A DNA stretch of 64,000 nt, taken from Pedobacter caeni (lineage in GTDB: Bacteria > Bacteroidota > Bacteroidia > Sphingobacteriales > Sphingobacteriaceae). A program made the translations under genes and the position numbers. Positions 9,530 through 19,697 of the stretch are shown piece by piece (the first letter of the stretch is position 1; each line of letters opens with the position of its first letter). The stretch lies in the NCBI RefSeq assembly GCF_900129215.1, contig NZ_FQUQ01000003.1, positions 514,101 to 578,100 on the forward strand. Direction: 5' to 3'. The notes beneath the pieces are model-generated. The model ran no database searches. It saw nothing but the letters and a program-made list of their open reading frames with translations, and was not told the DNA's origin.

Positions 9530-11262
9530 GTGTAAGTTTCAGAAATATTACTTTGATCATATTGATGTATATAGGATCTTCAGATATGAGTATGGCACAA
9601 AGCAAACCCATTATTTATCAAATGTTGCCCCGGTTATTCGGCAATCAGCAAGGCAACAACATTCCTTATGGTACAATCGCACAAAACGGAAGCGGAAAGT
9701 TTGAAGACATTAGTTTTAAAGCGTTGGATGGCCTGAAGGAATTGAGTGTTACCCATGTCTGGTATACCGGTGTAATTGCCCATGCCAGTCTGACGGATTA
9801 CAGCGCCTTCGGGATTAAACCCGATGATGCTGATGTGGTGAAAGGACGTGCCGGATCGCCTTATGCCATCAGGGACTATTATGATGTAGATCCTGATCTG
9901 GCAGTAGATGTAAAAAACCGTATGGGGGAGTTTGAAGCCCTCATCTCCCGCACACACCAAAAAGGGCTTAAAGTGCTCATTGATTTTGTGCCGAACCATG
10001 TGGCCCGTCATTACCATTCTCTGGCGAAACCAGCAGGAGTGGAGGATTTTGGTGCCCGTGATGATGTGAATAAAAGTTTTAGCCCTGCAAATGATTACTA
10101 TTATGTTCCGGGCAAACCTTTTGTTGTTCCGGCCAATGAAGAACAGCAGAATCTGCTGACCCCGCTAAAAGATCGCCAGTTTGAGGAAAACCCAGCTAAG
10201 GCAACCGGAAATAATGTGTTTTCTCAAAGCCCCTCAAACAACGATTGGTATGAAACTGTAAAACTGAACTACGGCGTAGATTACGGAGAGGGAGAAAAGA
10301 AATATTTTGACCCTATTCCGGGAGTATGGACAAAAATGCGTGACATTTTGGTCTATTGGGCCGGCAAAGGAGTAGATGGATTTCGTTGCGATATGGCCGA
10401 AATGGTGCCGGTAGATTTTTGGGTATGGGTGATTCCGGAAGTTAAAAAACAATATCCTGACCTGATTTTTATTGGGGAAGCCTATAATCCGGCAGTGTAT
10501 AAAGAATATCTGTATACGGGGCAGTTTGACTACTTATATGATAAAGTAGGATTGTATGACGGCTTAAAAAAGCTGATCAGAAACGAACCCGGAGCTAGTG
10601 TCAAAGACATTAGTAAAGTCTGGCAGGTAGAAAGTGCTGGTTTTGGCGACAAAATGCTGCGCTTTCTGGAAAACCATGATGAGGAAAGAATTGCTTCCGC
10701 TGGATTTGCCGGTAATGCTGCTTATGCCATTCCGGCAATGGTGGTTTCTGCGACTTTATCTGCCGGTCCGGTGATGATTTATTTCGGCCAGGAAGTTGGG
10801 GAGCCCGGAAAAGGAACTGAAGGATTCGGTGGTGAGGACAACCGGACCACGATCTTCGACTATTGGGGTGTGCCTGAACATCAGAAATGGATGAATAAAG
10901 GTGCTTTTGATGGTGGCCTTCTCAATAAGGAACAACAACAATTGAGAGCTTTCTATAAACAATTGATGAAAATTTCAGGGACTTCAGAAGCCGTACTGAA
11001 AGGAGATCTGGTGGAAGTTCCTTTAGCTACGGAACGAGCTTATGCTTTTATCCGGCATACAGAAAATCAGCGTTTGCTGATTGTGGCTAATTTTGACCGG
11101 AGCCAGTCGGTGACTCAGGACCTGAACCTTCCCGAAAACCTGTTAAAAGGAAAAGTTATCACACAAGCTGTAGATTTATTAAACGGAACCAGGATTGACC
11201 ATACTGCTCAGTCTGTCTCATTAAAGGTATTGCCGGGAACGGCACAAATCATAGAATTTTAA
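9526..11262 (+). CDS. Second GH13 alpha-amylase-family enzyme, probably exported
   Basis: 578 residues. Residues 1-25 look like a signal peptide ending in SMAQ, although with a polar insert. Catalytic regions are complete: VLIDFVPNHVAR, GVDGFRCDMAE with nucleophile Asp289, IGEAYNP with acid/base Glu318, and FLENHDEE with Asn383-His384-Asp385. The unusually long loop between the first and second regions (DYYYVPGKPFVVP onward) differs from the SusA-like enzyme upstream, so specificity probably differs. Translation is likely coupled to the phosphorylase through an ATGA overlap. The exact linkage cut cannot be read from sequence. Confidence 0.88.
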   Translation: MSVSFRNITLIILMYIGSSDMSMAQSKPIIYQMLPRLFGNQQGNNIPYGTIAQNGSGKFEDISFKALDGLKELSVTHVWYTGVIAHASLTDYSAFGIKPDDADVVKGRAGSPYAIRDYYDVDPDLAVDVKNRMGEFEALISRTHQKGLKVLIDFVPNHVARHYHSLAKPAGVEDFGARDDVNKSFSPANDYYYVPGKPFVVPANEEQQNLLTPLKDRQFEENPAKATGNNVFSQSPSNNDWYETVKLNYGVDYGEGEKKYFDPIPGVWTKMRDILVYWAGKGVDGFRCDMAEMVPVDFWVWVIPEVKKQYPDLIFIGEAYNPAVYKEYLYTGQFDYLYDKVGLYDGLKKLIRNEPGASVKDISKVWQVESAGFGDKMLRFLENHDEERIASAGFAGNAAYAIPAMVVSATLSAGPVMIYFGQEVGEPGKGTEGFGGEDNRTTIFDYWGVPEHQKWMNKGAFDGGLLNKEQQQLRAFYKQLMKISGTSEAVLKGDLVEVPLATERAYAFIRHTENQRLLIVANFDRSQSVTQDLNLPENLLKGKVITQAVDLLNGTRIDHTAQSVSLKVLPGTAQIIEF

Positions 11263-11273
11263 TTAATTGCCCG

Positions 11274-12617
11274 ATGGAAAAGAAAATTGCTGTAAGTAAA
11301 CCAAGACTATCATCGTTACAAATATTTAACCTGAGTGCCGGTTTCTTTGGCATTCAGTTTGGGTTTGCCTTACAGAACGGAAATGCATCCAGGATTTTGC
11401 AAACCTATGGGGCAGATGTAGAACACCTCTCTCTTTTTTGGCTGGCAGCTCCTCTTACAGGGATGATCGTTCAACCAATTATCGGTTATTACAGTGATAA
11501 GACCTGGAACCGGTTCGGAAGAAGAAGACCTTATTTCCTGATTGGGGCAGTATTGACAGCGCTTGCTTTAATCCTGATGCCCAATTCGGCAGCTATGGCC
11601 AGTCTTTTACCACCAATCATTATAGGTGCAGGGATGCTCATGATCATGGATGCCTCTATTAACGTGGCCATGGAACCTTTCCGTGCATTGGTGGCTGATA
11701 AGCTGCCGGAGGAGCAGAGGAGCTTTGGTTTTTCCATGCAGACCTTTCTGATTGGTGCGGGGGCCATCGCCGGTTCCTGGCTACCTTACCTGTTATCTGA
11801 ATATGCAGGGGTTTCGAAAGTGGCTGGCCAGGGACAGATTCCAAACAATGTCATCTATTCTTTTTATGTAGGTGCTGCGGTATTGGTACTGACCATATTA
11901 TGGACCGTGGTCACTACAAAAGAATATCCACCTGAAGAGATGGAACGTTACCATGGCGAATCTTTGGAAACGGAAAACAAAGGGATCATGTCCATTTTTA
12001 CTGATTTTTCAAAGATGCCTTTAACGATGAAACAATTGGGCTTAGTTCAGTTTTTCTCCTGGTTTGCCCTGTTCTCTATGTGGGTTTTTACCACACCGGC
12101 GATTGCACAGCACATTTATAAAGTTGCACCGGGTGATACTTCCTCTGTGAGATTTGCAGATGCCGGGAACTGGGTAGGTATTTTATTTGGTGTTTATAAT
12201 GGGGTATCTGCAATATATGCTTTGCTCTTGCCCTCAATTGCCCGGATAACGAGCAAGAAAATCGCACATGCCTTCTCTTTAACAGCAGGTGGGATAGGTT
12301 TATTGTCTATTTACTTCATCAGCAATCCACAATACCTGATCTTTTCCATGATTGGTATTGGACTGGCCTGGGGAAGTATCCTGTCGATGCCCTATGCAAT
12401 TCTATCCAGCTCGATCCCTGCCCGTAAAATGGGGGTATATATGGGGATTTTTAATTTCTTTATCACCATGCCACAAATTGTCAACGGTTTCTTTGGTGGC
12501 ATGATCGTAGAAAAATTCTATGATGGTAAGGCCATTTATGCGATTGTCATGGCTGGGGTATTTATGCTCCTTGGTGCGGTTTCCGTTTTGTACATCCGGA
12601 ATAAAAAAGAATTGTAA
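11274..12617 (+). CDS. MFS sugar transporter, probably maltose/maltodextrin (SLC45/GPH-like)
   Basis: 447 residues with about twelve hydrophobic segments and no signal peptide. The loop PIIGYYSDKTWNRFGRRRPYFLIG matches the conserved cytoplasmic loop of sugar:cation and SLC45-like MFS carriers; ADKLPEEQRS and SIPARKMGVYMGIFN are further typical loops. It starts 11 bases after the second amylase and closes the locus. With maltose phosphorylase in the cytoplasm, an inner-membrane maltose carrier is the missing step, so maltose or short maltodextrins are the probable cargo (inference). Confidence 0.88.
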   Translation: MEKKIAVSKPRLSSLQIFNLSAGFFGIQFGFALQNGNASRILQTYGADVEHLSLFWLAAPLTGMIVQPIIGYYSDKTWNRFGRRRPYFLIGAVLTALALILMPNSAAMASLLPPIIIGAGMLMIMDASINVAMEPFRALVADKLPEEQRSFGFSMQTFLIGAGAIAGSWLPYLLSEYAGVSKVAGQGQIPNNVIYSFYVGAAVLVLTILWTVVTTKEYPPEEMERYHGESLETENKGIMSIFTDFSKMPLTMKQLGLVQFFSWFALFSMWVFTTPAIAQHIYKVAPGDTSSVRFADAGNWVGILFGVYNGVSAIYALLLPSIARITSKKIAHAFSLTAGGIGLLSIYFISNPQYLIFSMIGIGLAWGSILSMPYAILSSSIPARKMGVYMGIFNFFITMPQIVNGFFGGMIVEKFYDGKAIYAIVMAGVFMLLGAVSVLYIRNKKEL

Positions 12618-12763
12618 CCAGATTGATTGATTGACTTCCCTGAAAGCGAATAAAAGAGGAAAAACCTTGTCTGTCAGCTAAAAAGAGTAACAATTTTAAA
12701 GCATAGGATGCATTCATTGTGTTTAGTTTGATATTTATATCCATAAACCAACCTAAACCAATA

Positions 12764-14302
12764 ATGAGAACAAAAGTATTTACCCTTGCATTGGCCTGTA
12801 TGGGCTGTTTCGGTCTTTCTTATGCGCAAAAAGCACCACCAGCTAAATCAGAAAGCCCTGCAAAGAACGAACAGCAGGTAAGCCCTTCCAGGACCATCGT
12901 TCCCGAAAGTTCAGTCATCACCCAGCATCAGGCCACGATTAACGGGCAGCGCATAGCTTATAAAGCGACTGCGGGCACCCTGCCGGTATGGGATGAGGAC
13001 GGAAAAGCCATTGCAGGTCTTTTTTATACTTATTATGAGCGTTCAGATGTTCAAAACCGGGATAGCAGACCCTTGGTGATCTCATTTAACGGAGGACCGG
13101 GCTCAGCTTCTGTATGGATGCACATCGCTTATACCGGACCTGTAGTTTTAAAGATTGATGATGAAGGTTATCCGGTACAACCTTACGGATACAAAGAAAA
13201 CCCGACCTCTATTCTTGATGTCGCTGATATAATTTATATAGATCCTGTAAATACAGGCTACTCCAGGCCAACAAGTAAAGATGTTCCGGGAAGTAAGTTT
13301 TTTGGTGTCAATGCCGATATCAAATACCTGGCAGAATGGATCAATACTTTCGTCACCAGAAGCAACCGCTGGGCCTCTCCAAAATTCCTGATCGGGGAAA
13401 GCTATGGAACGACCCGCGTTTCCGGGCTGGCGCTGGAACTTCAGAACTCCCAATGGATGTACCTGAATGGAGTGATTCTGGTCTCGCCAACAGAACTTGG
13501 AATCGAAAGAAGCGGGCCAGTTGAAGCGGCTTTACGCTTGCCTTATTTTGCGGCTACTGCCTGGTATCATAAGGTCCTTCCCTCAGATTTGCAATCTAAA
13601 ACATTGGCTGCCTTTTTACCGGAAGTGGAAGATTTCACCATCAATGAACTTTTACCGGCAATGGCAAAGGGCAATTTCCTGACGGAGCAAAAGAAGAAAG
13701 ATATTGCGGCTAAGATGGCACGTTATTCCGGAATTTCAGAAAAGGTGATCCTGCAATATAACCTGGATGTTTCCACTAACTTTTTCTGGAAAGAGCTGCT
13801 GCGCGACAAAGGCTTTACCGTTGGACGTTTGGATTCCAGGTACAAAGGGATCGATAAAAATGATGGGGGAGAACGACCTGATTACAATGCCGAGCTGACT
13901 TCCTGGTTGCATTCATTTACCCCTGCGATCAATATGTACCTTAGAAATGAACTGAATTATAAAACCGATCTGAAGTACAATATGTTTGGCTCGGTAAGGC
14001 CATGGGACAACAGTAATGACAGGACCGGAGAGAACCTGCGACAGGCGATGGCACAAAATCCATACTTAAATGTGATGGTTCAATCGGGATATTTTGATGG
14101 GGCATGCGATTATTTTAATGCAAAATATAGCATGTGGCAATTAGATCCGGGAGGAAAATTAAAAGACAGATTGAGCTTTGAAGGCTATGAAAGCGGTCAT
14201 ATGATGTATTTAAGGAAGGATGACCTTTCTAAAGGAAACCGCCATATCCGTGAATTTATATTAAAATCTTTACCTAAACCCGGGGTGCCTGCGAAGTTTT
14301 AA
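12764..14302 (+). CDS. S10 serine carboxypeptidase-like secreted peptidase
   Basis: 512 residues. I chose the internal ATG at 12764 because it starts a proper signal peptide (MRTKVFTLALACMG..., cut near SYAQ); the frame is open 15 codons further up. The mature protein has the oxyanion motif NGGPGSASVWMH, the nucleophile elbow LIGESYGTTR (Ser213) and a C-terminal ESGHMMY with the catalytic His at 479. The acid lies probably in SGYFDGACDY. These are hallmarks of family S10 alpha/beta-hydrolase peptidases. It lies ~145 bases after the MFS gene and seems to be a separate unit. Substrate unknown. Confidence 0.88.
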   Translation: MRTKVFTLALACMGCFGLSYAQKAPPAKSESPAKNEQQVSPSRTIVPESSVITQHQATINGQRIAYKATAGTLPVWDEDGKAIAGLFYTYYERSDVQNRDSRPLVISFNGGPGSASVWMHIAYTGPVVLKIDDEGYPVQPYGYKENPTSILDVADIIYIDPVNTGYSRPTSKDVPGSKFFGVNADIKYLAEWINTFVTRSNRWASPKFLIGESYGTTRVSGLALELQNSQWMYLNGVILVSPTELGIERSGPVEAALRLPYFAATAWYHKVLPSDLQSKTLAAFLPEVEDFTINELLPAMAKGNFLTEQKKKDIAAKMARYSGISEKVILQYNLDVSTNFFWKELLRDKGFTVGRLDSRYKGIDKNDGGERPDYNAELTSWLHSFTPAINMYLRNELNYKTDLKYNMFGSVRPWDNSNDRTGENLRQAMAQNPYLNVMVQSGYFDGACDYFNAKYSMWQLDPGGKLKDRLSFEGYESGHMMYLRKDDLSKGNRHIREFILKSLPKPGVPAKF

Positions 14303-14330
14303 ATAAAATGTCTATTTTTACAGCCCACTT

Positions 14331-15293
14331 ATGGAACAGATAAAAACATCATTTGATTTCGAAAAACCTTTAGCTGAATTGGCGCAGCAAATTGAAAAGG
14401 TTAAACAGGTTGCCGATAAAACCAAAGTAGATATGTCTGCTACACTAGCTGAACTGGAAGAGAAGCTGGCTGAGACCCAGTTAACACTTTACAGCCACCT
14501 TACCGGTTGGCAGAAGGTTCAGATGTCACGTCATCCGGAAAGGCCACAAACCCTGGATTACATCAGCATGATCTGCGATGATTTCATAGAAATGCATGGC
14601 GACAGGACTGTAAAAGACGACAAAGCTATTATTGGAGGTTTTGCAACTATTGCTGGTCAGACGGTAATGGTCATCGGACACCAGAAAGGTAAAAATACGA
14701 AAGAACGTCAGTACCGTAATTTTGGGATGGCCAATCCTGAAGGGTATAGAAAAGCATTGCGCTTAATGCGTCTTGCCGAGAAGTTCAATAAGCCTGTTAT
14801 TTCTTTTATTGATACGATGGGTGCTTATCCCGGACTGGAAGCAGAAGAGCGCGGACAGGGGGAAGCAATTGCACGTAACCTGTTGGAGATGTCTGTACTT
14901 AAAGTACCGATCCTATGTTTTGTAGTAGGTGAAGGAGCTTCAGGTGGAGCATTGGGAATTGGAATCGGTGATCGTGTATATATGTTGGAACATACCTGGT
15001 ATTCTGTAATTTCTCCGGAATCCTGCTCCTCTATTTTATGGCGCAGCTGGGATTATAAAGAAAGAGCAGCAGAATGTCTGAAACTGACTTCTGATGATAT
15101 GTACAAAAATGAACTGATCGATGGCATCATTAAAGAGCCACTGGGAGGTGCACATCAGAATCCTGAGGCCATGGCTGAAACAGTGAAAGAACAGATCTTA
15201 AAAGACCTGAAAGAACTTAAAAAATTGAAAACGGATGCCATGATCACTAAGAGAATTGATAAATTCTGTGCAATGGGTGTGGTAAACGAATAA
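14331..15293 (+). CDS. accA: Acetyl-CoA carboxylase carboxyltransferase subunit alpha
   Basis: 320 residues, the usual AccA length. The N-terminal helical region (FEKPLAELAQQIEKVKQ) is followed by the carboxyltransferase crotonase-like domain: MHGDRTVKDDKAIIGG, IGHQKGKNTKERQYRNFGM, DTMGAYPGLEAEERGQ and GEGASGGALGIG, with ISPESCSSILW. With AccD it transfers the carboxyl group from biotin to acetyl-CoA in fatty acid synthesis. It stands alone here, without accD, and ends at a strong terminator. A TATTTTTA box ten bases before the start (14313-14320) is one base off the -7 consensus. Confidence 0.97.
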   Translation: MEQIKTSFDFEKPLAELAQQIEKVKQVADKTKVDMSATLAELEEKLAETQLTLYSHLTGWQKVQMSRHPERPQTLDYISMICDDFIEMHGDRTVKDDKAIIGGFATIAGQTVMVIGHQKGKNTKERQYRNFGMANPEGYRKALRLMRLAEKFNKPVISFIDTMGAYPGLEAEERGQGEAIARNLLEMSVLKVPILCFVVGEGASGGALGIGIGDRVYMLEHTWYSVISPESCSSILWRSWDYKERAAECLKLTSDDMYKNELIDGIIKEPLGGAHQNPEAMAETVKEQILKDLKELKKLKTDAMITKRIDKFCAMGVVNE

Positions 15294-15310
15294 ATGATAA
15301 TAAAAGAATA

Positions 15311-15353
15311 AAAAGAAAGGCTGCAACTCAACACTGCGGCCTTTTCTTTTTTT
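15311..15353 (+). terminator. Rho-independent terminator after accA
   Basis: An AAAGGC-type stem (with a single mismatch next to the loop) pairs across a short loop with GCCTTTTC and runs into a stretch of T residues. It lies 18 bases after the accA stop codon. Confidence 0.8.
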
Positions 15354-15378
15354 ATATCCTCCTTAAAACCGTTGCGCT

Positions 15379-16569
15379 ATGATAAAGAAAATCGGATACG
15401 GCCTTGCCCTGATCATTTCCATTTTTGTCCTGGTTCTTTGTATCCTCTTCATCCGGCGGCCGGAACTGATGCGGGTGTTACGCTACCAGAGTCCGGATGC
15501 AGAAACCTATAAATTATACCCACAGTCTATAGTGCGTGCTGCGGATACTCCTTTTCATTTTGTAAAAGCAGAAAGGATGAGGGAGGATCTGGATTCCATT
15601 CGTGTCTTTGACCGCGACAAAAAAGAAATGTCCCTGAAGGCCTATCTGGAAGAAGGGAAGACCAATCTTTTTATGGTAATCAGGAACGACACCGTGATTT
15701 ACCAGAAGTTTGCTCCCGGTTATAGCGATACTACTTTGACCACACTGTTTTCTGTCGCCAAGTCGATGGTATCCATTATGCTGGGGCAGGCGATTGAGGA
15801 AGGAAAGATCAAAAGCCTGGATGATCCGCTGCTGCGCTATGTTCCGGAATTGAAAAGTAATCCTGTATTTGATCAGCTGACTTTAAGGAATCTGATGGAG
15901 ATGAAGTCAGGGCTGGAATTCAGTGGTATTGATGGTGGATTGGTTGCTGCCTTTTTATCTGATGAGGCTAAATACTATTATACCCAGGATATGAAGAAGG
16001 AGTTGTTAAAGCTCCGGGCAGAACATCCTCCGGGAAAGATCTGGAAGTATAAGAGTATTGATGTCCTTTTACTCAGCTGGGCATTGGAAAATGCGACAGG
16101 GAAAAAGACGGCGGCTTATTTTCAGGATAAAGTCTGGACCAGAATCGGAACAGAATATCCGGCAAGCTGGGGCCTGGATCACAAAGATGGATTGGCCAAT
16201 ACCGCAAGCCGCTTTCAGGCCACAGCGATAGATCTGGCTAAGATTGGAAGATTGTATCTTCTTAAAGGTGCATATAAAGATCATCAGGTGATCCCGGAAG
16301 AATGGGTAAGGCACACAGTTCAAGGGAGTGCCGATACTTCCATTACGACCAAAGGATGGCAGAAAACCAGGCAGAATTATTTGTGGTGGGTTCCATTGGA
16401 AGGAGATAACGGCGATTTCGCTGCAGAAGGGATGCGTGGACAACGTTTATATGTTGACCCCTTAACCAATACCATTATCGTTCAGCTGGCGCTTCGTGGT
16501 GCCGGAGATTACCCATACCGTAAGGTCAGCCGTTATTTATCAGGATTGCCTTTTACTTATCCCAGATAA
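15379..16569 (+). CDS. Class C beta-lactamase-like serine hydrolase, membrane-anchored
   Basis: 396 residues. An N-terminal hydrophobic segment (residues ~5-27) is followed by RRPELMR and looks like an uncleaved anchor. The Ser-x-x-Lys active site is SVAK at 125-128 (LFSVAKSMVSIML). The second motif position is YKS near residue 224 in place of the more common Tyr-x-Asn, and MKSGLEFS precedes it. This is the beta-lactamase/penicillin-binding-protein-like fold (esterase, D-aminopeptidase or 6-aminohexanoate hydrolase type). It is flanked by the accA terminator and a bidirectional terminator, so it is a single-gene unit. Substrate unknown. Confidence 0.85.
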   Translation: MIKKIGYGLALIISIFVLVLCILFIRRPELMRVLRYQSPDAETYKLYPQSIVRAADTPFHFVKAERMREDLDSIRVFDRDKKEMSLKAYLEEGKTNLFMVIRNDTVIYQKFAPGYSDTTLTTLFSVAKSMVSIMLGQAIEEGKIKSLDDPLLRYVPELKSNPVFDQLTLRNLMEMKSGLEFSGIDGGLVAAFLSDEAKYYYTQDMKKELLKLRAEHPPGKIWKYKSIDVLLLSWALENATGKKTAAYFQDKVWTRIGTEYPASWGLDHKDGLANTASRFQATAIDLAKIGRLYLLKGAYKDHQVIPEEWVRHTVQGSADTSITTKGWQKTRQNYLWWVPLEGDNGDFAAEGMRGQRLYVDPLTNTIIVQLALRGAGDYPYRKVSRYLSGLPFTYPR

Positions 16570-16611
16570 AAACCATTATAAGTAGGCTGCTTATAAAAAG
16601 CAACGAAAAAC

Positions 16612-16661
16612 AGCCCATAAAAAAGAGCATCCTTTAGAAAGGATGCTCTTTTTTATGGGCT
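16612..16661. terminator. Bidirectional terminator between convergent genes
   Basis: Two perfectly complementary 24-base arms (16612-16635 and 16638-16661) enclose a two-base loop. A-runs on the left arm and T-runs on the right make it work in both directions. It lies between the serine hydrolase (+) and the DUF2723 gene (-). Confidence 0.93.
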
Positions 16662-16667
16662 TAAATC

Positions 16668-19600
16668 TTATTGTTGTGGAGGGAAGAAAGCCGAGAATCT
16701 TGATTCTAACCTCGCAAACGTATCATTCAGTTCTTTGCTGAGTTTCGTTTGTTTATACTCTGCTGCGGTCCTGGCCATCTGGTTCAGGAAGGACATGCCC
16801 AGCTGAACATTTTGTCCGCCTACAAATTTCTTCTTACTTTGAGATACATCAGCAAGGTAAGTCAGTTCTTTATCAATATAAACTGCCGATTTTTCAATCA
16901 GTGCATTTGCTCTTTTGGAATCATTCAGCAGGTATAGGTTTTCTGCCATAAAATAAGCACCCATCATAGAACGCATGCCATAGAATTTCTCCGGCATCAC
17001 TTCGAAATAACGGTTCACTACTTTTTTAGCATCTTCTGTTTTACCTTCTTTCAGTAATCCGGAGATGGTGTTATTGAACACATTCGTGAAGATCGAAATG
17101 TCATCACCTGATTGTGTATCCAGGTATCTTGCATTTTTAACATTTCCCCATACAAACTTGTTCATCACATTGTTGTATAAAGGAGCAATGTTCAGCTGCT
17201 CATTTTTAGCGGCAGCAGTATCTGGTTTGTAAGGCATCAGGCGTAACGCCAGACCTTCGTTGTATAGGTATTTATCTAATCCATTGTACTGATCAGAAGG
17301 AACAGTGCTGGCGAAATAAATAGGTCTTTTCCAGTCGTTATGTACCAGGATGTCAAACATGGCTAATGTTCCTTTGGTCACATAGCCTTTATTGAAAGTC
17401 CATTCTAAAGCAGGGGCAATCCTTGCAGAGTCTGCTGCCGGAGCTGCTCCGTTTTTGATGGCATCAGCTTTATTGATCGATAGTTTAAAATTCTTTGTTG
17501 GAATAAAGTTTACTTTTCTTCCGTCATTCAATGGAACTTTATCTTCACTGTTTTCAGAAAGCAGGAGTTCCAAAATGGTTTTCAGTTCTACATTACCTGC
17601 GATATCTTTATCCTGATAGTACATCACATCTCTTTCTCCCTGAACATACTGAGATTCTTTCATGGAAATGGGAAGAGGCGCAGATTCATTTTGCTTGCGT
17701 TTCATTCCATTGATATACCAGTCGGTATCAAATAAACTCAGGTTCACTAAACGGATGTCAGGTCTGATATTTTCCACTTCCTGTGCATACCATAGCGGGT
17801 AGGTATCGTTATCTCCATAAGTAAAGAGGATTGCGTTCGGAGCGCATGACTGCAGGTAATCCACTGCAATATCATGGGCAACCATTTTGGTCGAACGGTC
17901 ATGGTCATCCCAGCCCTGAGCAGCCATAATCACCGGAGCAGCGAATAAACCTGCTACCGTAGCTAAGATTCCTCCGGTGGCTGGTGTCATCTTTTTAAAG
18001 ATCCATTCTCTCAGTGCAAGCACACCAAAGCCCACCCAGATGGCAAAGGCATAAAATGATCCTGCATACGCATAATCACGTTCCCTTGGCTCCATTGGTT
18101 TCTGGTTCAGGTACAATACAATTGCAAGACCGGTAAAGAAGAATAAAAGGCCAACAATTCCGGCGTCTTTCTGATTCCTTTTGAAATGCCATATGGCACC
18201 TAACAATCCCATAATTAGAGGAAGGAAGAAAAAGCGGTTATAGGCATTGCTATCTGTAATTGTTGGTGGCAGGTTTTTCTGATCTCCAAGCATCAGGGCG
18301 TCGATAGGTTTGATCCCACTTAGCCATTGACCCTCATAGATACTTCCCTGTCCCTGGTCGTCATTTTGGCGGCCAACAAAGTTCCACATGAAATATCTCA
18401 TGTACATCTGTCCGACCTGGTACGACATTAAGAATCCGATATTGTCAATCAGCGATGGAAAATGATCATCACTAAAGCCCATCATATCTTTATAGTAGGC
18501 AACATGACCCGGGTCATCGCTGTACATACGGGGGAAAGGGGTGATTCTGTCATATTCGTACTCCGTTTTTTTGCCGGTTACTTCATATTTTTCTGCACCT
18601 TTTCTATATAGTGTTTTACCTTCTACCACATTTACACCCTGGGAATTGTAGTTCGGACCAAATAATAAAGGTCTGTCTCCATATTGTTCTCTGTTCAGGT
18701 ATCCCAGGAAGGAGAAGGCATTGTCCGGAGAACTGTTGTTCAGGTTCGGGTTTGCTTTTGCACGGATGATGATCATCGCGAAGGAGCCGTAACCAAAAAT
18801 GATCAGTACAGTAGACAATAAAGCCAGGTTAAGTATTTTTTTCTGGTGTTTAATGGAATATCTGATTCCCCAGGTCAATCCGCCAACCAGCAGAATGGCG
18901 AAGAAAATCACTCCGGTCCCAAAGCCCATACCCAGCGTATTCACGAAGAACAAGTCAAAATAGGCACCAAATGAAACCAGGTATTGAATGATTCCATATT
19001 GGATTACGGCAAGGATCAGGATCCCTACAATCCCTGCTTTGATGGTACCGGCAGTGGTTGGGTTTTTAGTTTTCTTGAAATAATATACAAAGGCAATTGC
19101 CGGAATGGTCAATAAGTTCAGTAAGTGAATACCGATGGATAGACCCATGATATAAGCGATGAATAACAACCAGCGGTCTGCGCGCGGCTCGTTTGCAACG
19201 GCTTCCCATTTTAATATTCCCCAGAATACAATCGCAGTGAACAGGGAAGAAAGTGCATATACCTCAGATTCTACTGCTGAAAACCAGAAGCTATCAGAGA
19301 AGGTATAGGCCAATGCACCTACGATACCTGCACCCATGATAGAGATCAGGTTTGCTTTAGTTACTTCTTCATTTTCTTTTACCAGCACTTTTTTCGCCAA
19401 TGCGGTAATGGTCCAGAATAAGAATAAAATAGTCGCTGCACTGGCAATAGCAGAACCAACGTTCATGAAGTAGGCTACTTTAGTGACATCACCAAAAGCC
19501 AGCAGTGAGAAGAAGCGCTGTATCATTAAGAACAGGGGAGCTCCCGGTTGGTGGACTACCTGCATTTTTAACGCAGAAGCGATAAACTCACCGCAATCCC

Positions 19601-19697
19601 AGAAGCTTACTGAAGGTTCTAATGTCAGAATATACGTTACTGTAGCGATCAGAAAACAAAGCCAGCCGGTAAGGTTGTTGATTTTTGAATAATTCAT
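16668..19697 (-). CDS. DUF2723-family (TMEM260-like) large membrane protein, putative glycosyltransferase
   Basis: 1009 residues. The N-terminal ~600 residues carry roughly a dozen membrane segments, beginning with GWLCFLIATVTYILTLEPSVSFWDCGEFIASALKM, the DUF2723 signature, whose acidic Asp/Glu after the first helix recalls GT-C glycosyltransferases. QKPMEPRERDYAYAGSFYAFAIW and LFTYGDNDTYPLWYAQEVENIRPDIR are further hallmarks. The C-terminal ~300 residues are soluble with helical repeat character (KKVVNRYFEVMPEKFY). The family is known from Bacteroidota and is related to protein O-mannosyltransferases; substrate here is unknown. The bidirectional terminator lies directly after the stop. Confidence 0.88.
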   Translation of the reverse strand: MNYSKINNLTGWLCFLIATVTYILTLEPSVSFWDCGEFIASALKMQVVHQPGAPLFLMIQRFFSLLAFGDVTKVAYFMNVGSAIASAATILFLFWTITALAKKVLVKENEEVTKANLISIMGAGIVGALAYTFSDSFWFSAVESEVYALSSLFTAIVFWGILKWEAVANEPRADRWLLFIAYIMGLSIGIHLLNLLTIPAIAFVYYFKKTKNPTTAGTIKAGIVGILILAVIQYGIIQYLVSFGAYFDLFFVNTLGMGFGTGVIFFAILLVGGLTWGIRYSIKHQKKILNLALLSTVLIIFGYGSFAMIIIRAKANPNLNNSSPDNAFSFLGYLNREQYGDRPLLFGPNYNSQGVNVVEGKTLYRKGAEKYEVTGKKTEYEYDRITPFPRMYSDDPGHVAYYKDMMGFSDDHFPSLIDNIGFLMSYQVGQMYMRYFMWNFVGRQNDDQGQGSIYEGQWLSGIKPIDALMLGDQKNLPPTITDSNAYNRFFFLPLIMGLLGAIWHFKRNQKDAGIVGLLFFFTGLAIVLYLNQKPMEPRERDYAYAGSFYAFAIWVGFGVLALREWIFKKMTPATGGILATVAGLFAAPVIMAAQGWDDHDRSTKMVAHDIAVDYLQSCAPNAILFTYGDNDTYPLWYAQEVENIRPDIRLVNLSLFDTDWYINGMKRKQNESAPLPISMKESQYVQGERDVMYYQDKDIAGNVELKTILELLLSENSEDKVPLNDGRKVNFIPTKNFKLSINKADAIKNGAAPAADSARIAPALEWTFNKGYVTKGTLAMFDILVHNDWKRPIYFASTVPSDQYNGLDKYLYNEGLALRLMPYKPDTAAAKNEQLNIAPLYNNVMNKFVWGNVKNARYLDTQSGDDISIFTNVFNNTISGLLKEGKTEDAKKVVNRYFEVMPEKFYGMRSMMGAYFMAENLYLLNDSKRANALIEKSAVYIDKELTYLADVSQSKKKFVGGQNVQLGMSFLNQMARTAAEYKQTKLSKELNDTFARLESRFSAFFPPQQ

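Noticed and set aside
16668..19697. Plus-strand short frames opposite the DUF2723 gene
   Set aside because: All fall within the well-supported 1009-residue gene; no coding features of their own.
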